A stretch of DNA of 64,000 bases from Sinohyriopsis cumingii (lineage: Eukaryota > Mollusca > Bivalvia > Unionida > Unionidae). The position numbers and the translations under genes are program-made. How positions within the stretch are numbered: position 1 is the stretch's first letter; each line of letters begins with the position of its first letter. Of the stretch, positions 11,223 to 23,405 are shown one piece after another. The stretch lies in assembly GCA_028554795.2 (NCBI GenBank), contig CM068831.1, forward strand, positions 66,625,982 through 66,689,981, in the 5' to 3' direction. The notes beneath the pieces were generated by a model that made no database searches, was not told the origin of the DNA, and saw only the letters and a list, made by a program, of their open reading frames with translations.

Positions 11223-12049
11223 ATAAATGGAGGACCACAACAGTCAAAAGATGAAAAAGATGACAAATTTGATTAAAATTATACCCAGAAAAATGAACAT
11301 TTTTAGTCTAATAAACTTGTGAATTTGTCAAGTAAATAAATTAAATGCAGCATTTACTAGACTCACTTTTATATCAAATACCATATTTTTCCAAAAACAA
11401 GCCCACATTTAATGAGATGACCAACCCTACTTTAAGTAATTCTCTATCCAAAGTTTGTGCAGAAAAATAATATATGGCAATAAGCCCATCATCCATTTTC
11501 CACCAATTTATTAGACCAATGAGCCCTGGGCTTATCAAGGAAGATATACCATATTTGCTATTTGCATAGATTTTTCATAAAACTCTCTCAAATTACACTC
11601 TTTCTGTAATGTTTAAAAGCTAAGGAAAAAGATATCTAAGTGTATTTTACTCAAAAGCAAAATACAATAAAAACATGAATAAAACATCAACATCATAAGG
11701 CAAGATATTTAAATACATAAAAATGTTAAGATATGTGGATGTAGAATTAATTATACCATATGTAGAATAATTTGCATGCATGCATTCCTCCTTAGCTTAG
11801 TTAGTGTAGAGTTAAGGTTTAATTTATTCTAACTTCTGTTTAGGGGAGTTGACAATGGATTGCAAGTACATTGATAAATAAACACAAGCTATTCTTGAAA
11901 GTGAAATGTATTGCATAACAACCATTCATAAAGTCTCAATTTTGATATGTTTTCTTAGCAATCACATTAAAAGACATATATTGCACATTAAAAATGGTTG
12001 ATTAAAGAAAGGAAATGAGAAAAGGCAGAATTAGAACAAGGCAAGCAGA
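11223..12049. other. Intron, no feature
   Basis: AT-rich sequence; nothing recognised. Confidence 0.5.
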
Positions 12050-12360
12050 TAAATACAGTCAAAAACTAAACATCCAAACACTTTTATCCAAGCATATCAG
12101 TCATATGGATTAATTGGAGTGCCACCAGCATACAAATTTTTGTGCACATCACAAAAAGGAGAAGGCAAAATAAGAACTGGATAAATAGATAAATACAGTC
12201 AAACACTGATCATCCAAGAACTGGTTATCCAGGAGTATTAATTATTCAGATTAATGGAGTGCCACTGGCAAAAAGGAAAAGGCATAATCAGACCAATATT
12301 AAACAGATAAATAAAGTAAAATATTCATCATCCGAACACTGGTTATCCAGGTAATCATGT
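12050..12360. repeat. Degenerate repeat of about 125 bp, 2.5 copies
   Basis: Successive units share agataaatacagtcaaacac, catccaa.cactggttatcc and attaatggagtgccactggc. The cagtcaaacactgattatcc-like start recalls pogo/Tigger-type terminal repeats, but no inverted partner or TA duplication was identified. Confidence 0.6.
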
Positions 12361-13824
12361 ACAAGTTGGATCCAACTACAAACTGGGTCAACCCAGATCT
12401 GTCATCACATGACTTGCTGGCAGATTTGGGTCTATGCAGTTTGTCAGGAGTAATCATTAATACAAACAACATAGATCCTGATGTGCATAACCAGATCAGG
12501 GTCTATGCTGTTTGCAACTGAACCTGACTTATATGAATGGAGTGTTTCTGGCATAAAAATTGATTATCAGGACCAAATCCATTACTCCCTAGGGGTCTGG
12601 AAAATTGAGTGGGTGCTTATTTTCCATATTTGATAACTACCCTTACACTTTCAAAGCTGCACAAGAGACTGTCATACAGGGGACTAATTTATATGCAAAA
12701 AGGGGACTGAGTTGAGCACATTAAATGAATTGGATAATTATGCAGTTGTAATAAAAGAGTGCATATTTTGTTTTAAAATCAGATATTTAAAAATCAGTTT
12801 TATAGCAATAATAATTTACTATTAATGTGACAGAAAATTTAAACTAATTTAGTGATATTACTGTAGAACTGAATGCAAATTAATATAATTGGAATATTCT
12901 ATTATCTAATGGAAACAAGTGTTATTTATTTAGTTAGTTAATATAAAAGAAGATTGGAAACTCACCTTCCACAATAATAGCATATGCAATTCAAAAATAT
13001 CTGCCAAATACATATGTACAGCATTCCCATCATGATTCCCATTTCTAAAGATATCTTACCCATCCTCATTCATAACAACAGCTGAATATTTTCAATCTTT
13101 TTATTCATTCTTCTTCATGAAAGGGACTTATTTTTACCACCGTCATCGTATGCATGTACCTGATGCTACATTTTAAAAATGAAGTGTATTTCAGTTAATC
13201 ATTTTTCTTTCATACAGACTGCATATCTTAGAAGAGAACATTCCAAGAAGAGGTACACTATTGTCTACTCAAGTACTGTATTGAACAATTAGAAGATTTT
13301 TTATAGCTTATTCACATATTTCTGAAGATATCAATTTTTGGTTGTATTGCCAAAAATTCAAATGTCTGAATTATAGTTAAAAGTATGCTTCTAGCAAGCA
13401 ACACAGTCATATGGTAGTTACAGACAGGGTCATCAATTGTGTAGTTTTTAGCAACTATGGTTATCCACCAACAAGGGCAGTAATCCATGAATATTAGTGA
13501 CTTAATTCATAGTACAGTCAATCCAATAGATAGGAAAGAAACAGTACATTATACTGTGTTTGCAACTTATAACCTTTTTTGTGACTCAAAAAATGTGAAA
13601 ACAAGTTTAAAAAATGAAAAGAATATAGACAAGACATGCATTTTAAATATGGCAGATAGTTTGAAAAGCATACTCATTCAATATAAACAATGTAGAATAA
13701 AAAATATATCCCTCTAACCAAATACATTGTAATGCAGGGAAAGTGCCAGGATGCATGTTAGGAAAAACAACTAGAACTAAATTACCAAAGTTCCTACCTG
13801 TAAAAACATAATCAAATTTTAATA
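12361..13824. other. Intron with one dispersed repeat fragment
   Basis: 12405-12520 is related to 7270-7400 (gtcaggagtaatca, acaaacaacatagatcctg). The rest, including the open frame 13487-13717 (no similarity, AT-rich composition), shows nothing convincing. Confidence 0.5.
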
Positions 13825-14095
13825 ACAGATATTATTTTAAATTAAACAAATTACCATAAGTAAATACATGTTAATACACAAGCCTGTAAATTAAGGAAAT
13901 TACCACCTGTACATGTAAACATTTGAATACACATACCTGTAAATCAAGGAAATTATTACCTATACATATAAACTTGTAGTACACAAGCCTTTAAACCATG
14001 GAAAGTATTACCTACACATATAAATCTGTTATACACAAACCTGTAAATCAAAAAAATTATCACCTGCACAAATAAGCATATAATACACATACTTT
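13825..14095. repeat. 52-bp minisatellite, about 5 copies
   Basis: Units at about 13877, 13930, 13982, 14034 and 14086 share cacaagcctgtaaat and attacctacacatataaa. Diverged. Confidence 0.88.
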
Positions 14096-14324
14096 AATTA
14101 ACAGTTTTTGACATCAGTCAAGTGCTGAAAAAAAAAACACATTTTTATTCATTTATGAAAACTTGTCTCAACATGCCTGTGAATTTAAAAAAAAAAGTTT
14201 CGCAATTAATTTGCATAACATCATTGACTCAAAAATTATCACAGCATCCCTGAAATTAAAATAAAATATTAATATCACTCACTCTTTAAATTAAAAAACC
14301 TACAAAAATTCAGTGGATACAAAT

Positions 14325-14510
14325 TAGCTTTAGTTAATTAATATTATACCAAACATTATGGATTATGACATGTTAAAATATGTGTAAAAAAGACCATAAT
14401 CAACGATTGCATAGCTTTAGTTAATTAATATTATACCAAACATTATGGATTATGACATGTTAAAATATGTGTAAACCAGACCGTAATCAACGATTGCATA
14501 GCTTTACTTT
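14325..14510. repeat. 88-bp tandem duplication
   Basis: Two nearly identical copies (agctttagttaattaata … caacgattgcat) at 14325 and 14413, and the start of a third at 14500. Only a few substitutions separate the two full copies, so it is recent. Confidence 0.92.
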
Positions 14511-14629
14511 TATTAGACCTTATTAGTCACGGTATGTATCAACATGCAGAAAATAAGTGATATCAGTCTCTTTTCAAAATTATCATTGCATTTCAATCTT
14601 TTTTCTTTGTATTAGAATTTTTAGTCATT

Positions 14630-15225
14630 TAAAAAGGTACATTTAAACTTTTAATTGGCACTATACTATATGTATTGTACTGATATATTGTGAAACCATC
14701 TACCTACCCATCCACCAACCTCCCTTTATCTACCAACTTACTGTAGCAGGCCATCACGGATATAAAATTATAAAAAGAACATTTTTTACTATGATATCAA
14801 CGTAATGGTGCTGCCAAGACTTTACAAAAGTCAGATATGAATGTTGCTCATGGATATTTTCTAAAATCATTATTTTTAAGATCAGCTAGTTATTATCATT
14901 ATTAACCCATAGTAGCCAGATTCAACTGGCTGCTACTGACAGAAATGTGAGTAACCTTGAAGCAACAGCTACCAGAACATGCATCAATAATTGCCATGAA
15001 AGACATCTTGGTCCCTATTCTAACTAATGATTGTTTTTTTTTAAATCTTACTTCCTTAGAACTTTCAGGCATTTTAATATGCACATTTTTAACTCATCAT
15101 TCACACTATATAGTCTGTATTGTGCTGACATATCATGCATCTATCTATCTATTCTGCCTACTCACCAATCCACTCACCTATCTACCTACTGTGACAGGGT
15201 ATAACATGCATACAACAATAAAAAA
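14630..15225. repeat. Diverged duplicate pair, about 150 bp each
   Basis: 14630-14780 and 15065-15225 share gcactatactatat/cacactatatagt, tattgtactgatatattg/tattgtgctgacatatc, a ctatctacctac-rich part and ctgtagcagg/ctgtgacagg. Spacing about 440 bp. The open frames at 14902-15084 and 14957-15268 overlap it and are not credible genes. Confidence 0.65.
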
Positions 15226-15299
15226 GATCTGTTTAACAAGATCAAAAAGAGGCACTATAATGAGTTGATAATTAATGTTATAATTGTATCAATTTTTAA

Positions 15300-16640
15300 T
15301 TGTTCTTAAAATCTGCTTAATAAGCTGTTCTCTGGCTACCCCATAACACCACATTTTTCTGGGTGAAAGTCACAGTTTTTGAGTAATCTTGGAGTGACAA
15401 CCAGCAGTATGAACTTTGTTCATGCATCAGTAATTATGTTAATTAACTATGACAGGTGAAGTCTCACATGAAATGCATGATGCATGCAGTCAACTCATCT
15501 AATTACATATCCCTTCACACATATAACAGGTAGTTAACCTCCTGAAATAACATTAATTTACACTGACACATTTTAGAATTGAATAAACATACTGATCAAT
15601 CCTTTTATTAGCACTGGTCAAGCATGGATGAATAAATGCACATACAACTAAACGTAGATCACAGTGATCTTTGATTTTAAGGCTGTACTAGTAATAAGCA
15701 TATGCAACCAACTATAAACTTTTATGATCAGAACACAAACAGCACCAAACAAATTAACTTTCAACACAAAATGCTAACAAAGTTATTGAAGCATGAAATA
15801 CAACTTATGAGACCTCATTTTGCAAAATAGATGTAGCACTTAACAATATACATCCACTCACCAAATTTCATGATTATGGGTAGGATAGTATTTTCGTGGT
15901 CATGAGTTAAATGCAAAAAATGTTACCCCAACCCAGCAAAAGATGAAATATAGGTCACAATGCCTATTATTCAAAGGTTATTACAGTAACATAGAGGTAT
16001 ATCTTAACCAACTTGTAAATTTTTAAAACTAAACAGTGTCTGAAAAATGAACATAAAACACAAAGTTTGGCCCAAAGTCAATGAAGAATAAAATATGGGT
16101 CATTTGGTCATGCTCTCAATGCAAAGACTTTATAAAGACAGTCAAATGTAGGTCATAGTGACCATCTTTTGTGGGAAGAGTGTGGCAGTAAAAGAGTTGC
16201 ACGTAATCAGATAGTGTGATGATTTTATCATGAGCAAAGCTTGATAAATAAACAACAAATTTAAACCAAAGTCAGTGAAGCATGAAATACAGGTTGTTGT
16301 GACCTCCTTTTTGAAGGTGTAGGACTCATAATGATGCATCTCTCACTAAGTTTCATGATTCCAGATATAAAAGTATTTTTGCAGTGTTTAAAAAGCTTCA
16401 GTTGTAAACAAAAGATTAACTAAGAATGTGCAACTAATTTTCACAGTATACCCAAACTTAGCCACCTCAACCCACTGACAGAAGGTGCCATGAAACCCAC
16501 TCCAAGCTGTTGAAAAAAGAATTTTTGAAATTCAATGAGGGCATATGTATGTATAAGATGTGTGGATGCCAATTCTGATGTCTGGGTTAGCACAGTATTT
16601 TACCTTTACTTCATCGAGGTGAGCTAACAATTAGTAAATT
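15300..16640. repeat. Large degenerate dispersed repeat, internally tandem (about 200 bp)
   Basis: Starts aagctgttctctggctac … gagtaatcttgg.gtgacaacca and ends ggtgagctaac. The interior repeats 'gaaatatgggtcacagtgacc … gcatccactcaccaaatttcatgatt … ggtcatgagttaaatgcaaaa' with period about 200 bp. A second copy is at 26860-28460. Such units are common in molluscan non-coding DNA (from general knowledge). Confidence 0.72.
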
Positions 16641-16904
16641 GTTGAGTTTCAAAACAAACACTATAATTACTATCATTGATACCAGTGGCTGTAAGGCATG
16701 CTTCAATTTCAAAACATATTAACTTTACTCTGTAAGATGGATCAACCAATATTTTAGAACTATATTGAATCAAATTATCTTAGAAAGATTGGTAACGGTT
16801 TACATGCCTGTTTTGATCATTACAGTGTATGTTAGGACCATTACAACTTTGAATGAATACAGCAGACATTATACACAGTGTGATAAACTGATAATCCTAT
16901 CAAA

Positions 16905-17295
16905 ATTACATCATTCTTATTATTGTTTAAACTCTGATAATCCTATCTAGATTACATTATTGTTATTACTGTAATAAACTCTGATAATTCAATCTAGATT
17001 ACATTATTGTTATTACTGTAATAAACTCTGATAATGCTATCTAGATTACATTATTGTTATTACTGTAATAAACTCTGATAATGCTATCTAGATTACATTA
17101 TTGTTATTACTGTAACAAACTCTGATAATGCTATCTAGATTACATTATTGTTATTACTGTAATAAACTCTGATAATCCAATCTAGATATTTATTACTGTT
17201 GTAATCAACTGATAATCCTATATAGATTACATTATTGTTACTACTGTAATAAAATGATAATCCTATATAGATTACATTATTGTTATTACAAATTA
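16905..17295. repeat. 47-bp minisatellite, about 8 copies
   Basis: Unit aaactctgataatcctatct + agattacattattgttatta + ctgtaat, with starts at 16931, 16978, 17025 and onward. The last two units have deletions. Confidence 0.93.
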
Positions 17296-17389
17296 AAGTA
17301 AAATCATTTAATCAAATGCCATTAGAAGCACATCTAAGACAGGTTTTTCATTTCCAGAAACAAATAATGAATACTTAAAAGCTTTGTTA

Positions 17390-17535
17390 TATATCTGACA
17401 CTATCTGAGACAAATGTGACACTATCAGAGACATATATTACACTATCAAAGACAAATCTGACACTATCTGATACAAATCTGACACTGATACAAATCTGAC
17501 ACTATCTGATACATATCTGATACTATAAGTCACAC
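17390..17535. repeat. Short-period array (ctgacactatctgatacaaat)
   Basis: About five to six copies, 18-28 bp each, imperfect. Confidence 0.85.
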
Positions 17536-17639
17536 ATTCATCACTATCAGAAATGTACCATTAGACAACTCTAAGATCAAAACTCCAAATGGTAGAGATT
17601 CATCTAGTTATAGCAAAAGATCCATGATTTTTTTACCCC

Positions 17640-17835
17640 ACTGCTGTCCTCAGTCATTTATTTGGACACTGCTGTTCTGTATTCTGTACTCAATCATTTA
17701 TTTGGACACATACTCTGTACACAATATTCAATAATTTGTTTGGACACTGAAGCTCTGTAATCTGTACTCAATCATTTATTCAGTCATTTATTTGGACACT
17801 GATGCTCTGTACTCAATCATTTATTTGGACACTAT
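17640..17835. repeat. Imperfect tandem repeat, tcaatcatttatttggacac
   Basis: Five copies of the 20-bp block separated by ctgatgctctgtact-like spacers; period irregular. Confidence 0.85.
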
Positions 17836-17891
17836 ATTCTCGCTGTCTCAGCACTAAATAACCTTTAAACTGCTAATGCGAAGTTAGATAG

Positions 17892-17946
17892 CACTCACTC
17901 ACTTACCCACCTACCCACGCACTCAATCACTCACTCACTCACTTAA
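17892..17946. repeat. (CTCA)n-like microsatellite
   Basis: Interrupted actcactcacttacccacc-type simple sequence. Confidence 0.85.
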
Positions 17947-18274
17947 AAGTACTTTTCTACTAGGATGTTAAATGGTGCACTTTAAGTTCCCTAATATAAC
18001 ACATAGACAAAATTAATAAATGGATGCACAAGATGGAACACATGTCTTCCATTTTTCCAACGGTTTTGTGGAACACTTTTCTCCTCTTTGAAACCCCTGC
18101 TGTTAATGAAAATGATAATTAATGAACATTTAAGGAAGTTATGCTTAACTAAAGGTAATCCCAGACATGCTGATGCCACCACTGAAATTACTATCTATAC
18201 TAGTGATATCTTTGTACTATGATGAGCTTGTACCAGCAAAAATATAGGGAAGACATGGAGTTTGTTACAATTAC
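17947..18274. other. Intron left of Ig3, no feature
   Basis: Nothing recognised; the minus-strand open frame at 17991-18182 has no supporting feature. Confidence 0.5.
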
Positions 18275-18610
18275 CTGTTGTTGATGTCCTGATAACCAGA
18301 CTTGCTACAGCATTTGATGGCAGTGGCACACTAATGACTTTACAGTACAAGAGTTTTCCAATATCTTGTGAGTCCAGCATCCAGGAAATTGTGCTGGTTA
18401 CAGTGTAAGTAGTGTATCCATTTACAGTTTGCTCTGTCACAGTGGATGCTGGGATGTTGTAGGAGCCACCATTGCTGACTTGGGTTAAGTCCAGTTGCCA
18501 GATTAAGGTAGGAGTGGGATTGCCACCACTTGTTGTACATGACCAAGATGCTGTCGATCCTGCCTGAACTGTTGGTGAAGTCTGTGTTATAACTGGATTG
18601 GTTGGGCGAA
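18275..18610 (-). CDS. Ig domain 3 exon (C2/CD80-like, phase 1-1)
   Basis: A 336-bp exon encodes a 112-residue Ig domain (about 229-340), the longest of the five. The start RPTNPVITQ, the Cys25 B strand (SWSC), and GGNPTPTLIW with Trp38 match the G-x-P-x-P-x-L-x-W pattern of CD80-like C2-set domains in nectin, nephrin and sialoadhesin-type receptors. The F strand is DIGKLLYC with Cys90. The splice sites are tttccag|tt at the acceptor and aacag|gtaatt at the donor, both phase 1, giving a Val at the junction with Ig2 and with Ig4. No open-frame break occurs across the exon. The exon is bounded by introns of 3.9 kb upstream and 8.3 kb downstream. Assignment to the C2 subtype is from motif resemblance only. 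Confidence 0.87.
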
Positions 18611-19164
18611 CTGGAAAGATGTAAAATAAGGGCTATTGTTGGAAATACATCAGTTTGTGATTCAAATATTCATAATGTGTCAGCAGATCAGGGTCTATGT
18701 TTGTTCCACTAAACTGAAATAATATCTCCAAAATACAATAAAGACATTTCCAAAAAAATGCAAAGATAATTGTAATCTGTAAAAACTTCGTTGCAATTTC
18801 CTTTGATGTAAGTGACCTTAAACCCCATTTACACAGCTGTGGTAATCATGCTATTTTATGAACTAAATGATAATTACACATCAAAGTACCAGCAAAGCTA
18901 CTGGACAAAAACTTCCCTCTTAAGCCAAGCCATTTTTGGGATTTAAACAATTAACTGGCCCGGATTGCATATTATCAATGAAGGAGACACCAACACCACC
19001 AGGTTTCCAATTTGTGGAAATTATGATTTTGTTCAGCCAAAACACAATACCCAAAATAGTTGATCTATATTCAGAATTTTTAGCTTTTACTATTGTGTTT
19101 GATTTTTTTTGAAAATTCTTTCTTGAACATGTGATAGCTATGAGAATATATGCTGGTTATGTGC
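18611..19164. other. Intron between Ig2 and Ig3, no clear feature
   Basis: Near 18675 a cagatcagggtctatg fragment matches the short dispersed repeat at 12405-12520. Otherwise nothing. Confidence 0.45.
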
Positions 19165-19258
19165 ACTGTACCATTAAATGTGTGTACATTGTACAATTAA
19201 ATGTGTGTACATTGTACAATTAAATGTGTGTACATTGTACAATTAAAGGTATGTACAT
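19165..19258. repeat. 24-bp array, about 4 copies, palindromic core
   Basis: Unit ttaaatgtgtgtacattgta + caa; the tgtacattgtaca core is nearly self-complementary. Confidence 0.9.
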
Positions 19259-20349
19259 TTTCATAAAGATGACCTCAGTTTGTAGGATAACTTAAACAAT
19301 TTAAAAACAGTGAATCAAGAGAGCATTGACCAAAGTGCAACAGCTATGTATGTCTCGCTAAAATGTAATCTGAAAGAATATGATTTAGTGAAAACAATTA
19401 CAAATAAAGCAAAATCTACTAATTTTGTGAATAAACAAGGATATAAGCAATGCTAAGAGCAATGTGCACTGTGAAATCTTTATTTACCTTATTTCATTTC
19501 ATGTTAGAGAAATCATAATATATACATATGAAAAATAATTACAATAATAGCAAAATCTAGCATAATAGTTTATTGAAGTGGTCGCTGAAAGAGCTGATAG
19601 CTGCTGTGTGACATGTTGATCATGCCAATTTTGTCTTGACACTTTTTGTGTCTACAAGTGTTGAGATACCACATGTTATATTTTTGACATATGTATAAGT
19701 TTTGGGGATGTAAAAAAAATAATTATTTCTTCATGTCCCAAGATTTACAGCCATTATTGTAGTGTCTTTAAACAACAGTGATTTATAAAGAAAAAAAGAT
19801 ATAACCCCAATTTTGACACTGTTTTCTTTCAACCCATATTGTTATAACTTGCTATGAATCTGGTCATTGGGTCCATAATGGTACTGTAATAATGTGGTGC
19901 ACTATAATGACGGTATTTATACTATATAAACTAATTTCTCTTTGACTACTCTATAAGTCAGGGTGTATTCAGCAAGTCAAATCCATCTAATGGGGTAAAT
20001 AATGTAAAAACAGAAGAACAAAATTTCATACATCTCACAATTAAACAATGAAGTTTAACTTCACACTTTTATGATTCACAGTATCTTAAATGTCTAAATT
20101 TAAATGTCTTCTGGTACAAAGCCCAATAATTCCTCCTTGTCATATGAGTGACCAAATATAGTACTGAAATCCTCCATCATTTTCTAATCATCTTAAATAT
20201 TGTCCGATACCGATTCCTCAACTTTACTGTTATCTGTGAATGCTTATGAAGAGACTGAGCTTGGGCTCTGTAAGTGACACTTTAATCATCTAGTCTGTGA
20301 AATCTATTAAAATATGCAACTGAACCAATGTCAAAAGTTCAAATAACCA
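19259..20349. other. Intron, no feature
   Basis: AT-rich, nothing recognised. Confidence 0.5.
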
Positions 20350-20541
20350 CCCTGTTACTTGGCACTGAACAAAAGCATACAATTTGTGGCTTAATCAAAG
20401 GGGTGTCACATGGGGGAAGAAAAAGAGAGTGCTAAGGGATTATGGTCAAATGCACATAGGTAGTAGTAGGACTTTACTTGGCACTGAACAAGTATCAAAT
20501 TCATGGATTGATCAAAAGGATTGTCAACTTGAAAACAATGT
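20350..20541. repeat. Degenerate two-copy repeat, spacing about 120 bp
   Basis: ttacttggcactgaacaa followed by cttaatcaaaggggtgtca at about 20355, and a related block at about 20475. It covers much of the open frame 20384-20641, which is therefore not called as a gene. Confidence 0.6.
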
Positions 20542-21169
20542 CTGTCCATTCGAAAACAATGCTGGTGCTGTCTATATAAGCCAAGGACTTATCAGCTCAC
20601 ATGTACTTGCAAACAACTTGGAACTATTACTTGGAAATTAGATCTGGCTGATTGAAAAAGAAAATATAAGTCACGCCCAAACTTTTATTGCAAATAAACA
20701 CGAACAGTGTTTATACAGTGAAACACATAATATAACACAAATACAGGTTGTTAGGACTTGCATGAAAATGGAATCAATATAATGGCTAGGAAACACCCAT
20801 GGTTAACAACACTGACAGACCTTTCACTTTGCAACAGATAAATTTAATTTATCCGCACTACTGTATTTTGAAATGGATAAAATTCAAAATAACTGTCGAT
20901 AAAAGTATTGTGCAATGAATACCATCATGAAAATGTTAATGGTGCATACCATGTGTGCATTTCTAAATGGGAACAGTGGCATGGAAACATACAAATAATT
21001 TGAATTAACAGTATTTGCGCATATTGCAAACATTAAGATTTTCAAATATTACCCTATATTTATCAAATTTTTTGTATCTTGCACTTATGAGGTGAACCTT
21101 ACTGTTCATGAATCAAATTTTCGGTTTATCCCACATGGCAGAGTTTAATACCAAAATATATTGTCAGAT
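20542..21169. other. Intron, no feature
   Basis: Nothing recognised before the 18-bp array begins. Confidence 0.5.
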
Positions 21170-22390
21170 CCCACAAGAGTTTCATCCCACAAGATATAGT
21201 CTTATTCCACAAGATAAATAATTATTGTACATAAGAGAATCTCACCCCACATGATAGTCAGTTACCTACATGATAGTCTTAACCCACAAGATAGACTTAT
21301 TACACAAGATAGTGTTAGTACACAAGATAGTCTTATCACACAAGATAGTCTTAGTACACAAGATAGTCTTATCACAAATGATAGTCTTAGTACACATGAT
21401 AGTCTTATCCCACAAGATAGTCATATCACACAATATAGTCATATCCCACAAATCTTATCCCACAAGATAGTCATATCACACAATATAGTCATATCCCACA
21501 AATCTTATCCCACAATATAGTCATATCCCACATGATAGTCCTATCCCACAAGATAGTCCTATCCCACAAGGCAGTCTTATCTCACAAGATAGTCTTATCC
21601 CACAAGATAGTCTTATCCCACAATATAGTCATATCCCACATGATAGTCTTATCACACAAGATAGTCATATCCCACAAGATAGTCTTATCACTCAAGATAA
21701 TCTTACCACACAAGATAGTCTTATCCAACAATATAGTCATATCCCACATAATAGTCTTATCCCACAAGATAGTCATATCCCACAAGATAGTCATATCCCA
21801 CATGATAGTCTTATCCCACAAGATAGTCCTATCCCACAATATAGTCCTATCCCACAAGATAGTCTTATCTCACAAGATAGTCTTATCCCTCAAGATAGTC
21901 ATATCCCACATGATAGTCTTATCCCACAAGATAGTCCTATCCCACAAGATAGTCTTATCCCACAAGATAGTCCTATCCCACAAGATAGTCTTATCCCACA
22001 AGATAGTCATATCCCACAAGATAGTCATATCCCACATGATAGTCTTATCCCACAAGATAGTCATATCCCACAAGATAGTCATATCCCACATGATAGTCTT
22101 ATCCCACAAGATAGTCCTATCCCACAATATAGTCCTATCCCACAAGATAGTCATATCTCACAAAATAGTCTTATCCCTCAAGATAGTCATATCCCACATG
22201 ATAGTCTTATCCCACAAGATAGTCCTATCCCACAAGATAGTCTTATCCCACAAGATAGTCCTATCCCACAAGATAGTCTTATCCCACAAGATAGTCCAAT
22301 CCCACAAGATAGTCTTATCCCACAAGATAGTCTTATCACACAAGATAGTCTTATCACACAAGATAGTCTTATGTCACAAGATAGACTGAT
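21170..22390. repeat. 18-bp minisatellite, about 67 units
   Basis: Unit atagtcttatcccacaag with limited substitutions (ctt/cat/cct; aag/atg/ata). Because 18 is a multiple of 3, it keeps long frames open on both strands (for example 21532-22389 plus, repeating IVLSHK). These are by-products. A 16-unit (288-bp) higher-order pattern is visible between about 21883 and 22330. It lies in the intron 3' of Ig2, ending about 150 bp from that exon. Confidence 0.96.
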
Positions 22391-22540
22391 TCTTACACCA
22401 CTGCCTAATAATTATTCTGCAATCTGAACATCCAGCTTCAAAATATAGATCTAGCAAACCATTTGACTGCATGGTGTACATTAGAAAATCTGGTATTCTT
22501 CAAGATAAACTTGTATCATTTAAATATTATAAAATGCTAC

Positions 22541-22840
22541 CTGTAACAGACATGGTCCATTTCTTCTGTTTATCTGTCCCAGGAACACTTGAAAGGCAGT
22601 AGAACACCTTGTTGTTATCAGACCTTTGTACATTAGTACGTGTGTATGGACAAGTTTTGGTGTACTGGGTCCCAAAAAAAACACCAAGAGTACAGCTGGT
22701 GGTCAATCTTTGTCCATCCAATGTCCAGTAAACCTCAGCTTCAGTATACATGGATGAAACAATGCAAACAAGGGTGAAATTATCCCCCTCAATGGCATAG
22801 AGGGAGTCAGATTGTACTGAAGGTTCAAATAAAGCTGCAG
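22541..22840 (-). CDS. Ig domain 2 exon (phase 1-1, extra cysteines)
   Basis: A 300-bp exon encodes a 100-residue divergent Ig domain (about 129-228). Visible elements are EGDNFTLVC with Cys26, VYWTLDG with Trp39, and VFYC with Cys82, the canonical Cys-Trp-Cys core. It lacks D-x-G-x-Y-x-C and has SDNNKVFYC instead. Two further cysteines, Cys50 and Cys64, flank a stretch where a C'-D hairpin would be and could form a second intradomain disulfide. The acceptor is gcatttcag|ct and the donor acag|gtagca, both phase 1. NFT is a possible glycosylation site. The last strand (WTMSVT) runs directly into the VRPTNPVI start of the next exon, a natural Ig-Ig linker. A V-type or nectin-like fold is possible; ligand unknown. 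Confidence 0.85.
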
Positions 22841-23297
22841 CTGAAATGCAACAAAATAACGACCATAAAATAATTGAAAATAGTTGTAAATACAAATTTA
22901 TTTATTTGTAAAGTTTTAAACATTAGAGTCCCTCAAAGGGACTGGTCCTGTTAAAGGCTAAAAAACATTACTGGGCTTCCAAAAGAAGTCTGTTTCTACC
23001 CTCCTTTTATTCACTTTAACTGTCAAGTATTTAAACCATCTCAGATATTCTTGAGAAACTCCAACCTATTAAATTATGTAGCACAGACATGAAAGTTTCT
23101 TATATGTCTGAATTAAGTGCAGTACAGAAACTTTTAATTTGTTATCGCCTTTGACACTGAACCGGACACCATATATATATGTCACTGCACCTGTCTGAGG
23201 CAGATAATGACTAAATATAACCACACGCTAACTTTACTTAAATCCATAACCCATGGTTTCTTCCGTTTTTAAAAATTAATATTATTAGGACTGTAAT
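22841..23297. other. Intron right of Ig2, no feature
   Basis: No repeat family or exon recognised. Confidence 0.5.
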
Positions 23298-23405
23298 GAT
23301 GACCAGATGACCACTAGCAATAGGAGTGATCAATTATGACCAGATGACCACTAGCAATAGGAGTGATAAATTATGACCAGATGACCACTAGCAGTAGGAG
23401 TTATA
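23298..23405. repeat. 38-bp tandem repeat, 3 copies
   Basis: atgaccagatgaccactagc + aataggagtgatcaatt at 23298, 23336 and 23373; near identical. Confidence 0.92.

Noticed and set aside
12050..12360. pogo/Tigger-like MITE
   Set aside because: The unit start resembles such ends, but no inverted partner or TA duplication was found; recorded as a degenerate tandem repeat.
21266..22389. Long open frames encoding repeated IVLSHK or WDKTIL peptides, up to 285 codons
   Set aside because: They follow directly from an 18-bp tandem unit, exist on both strands and have no start context, signal or domain.
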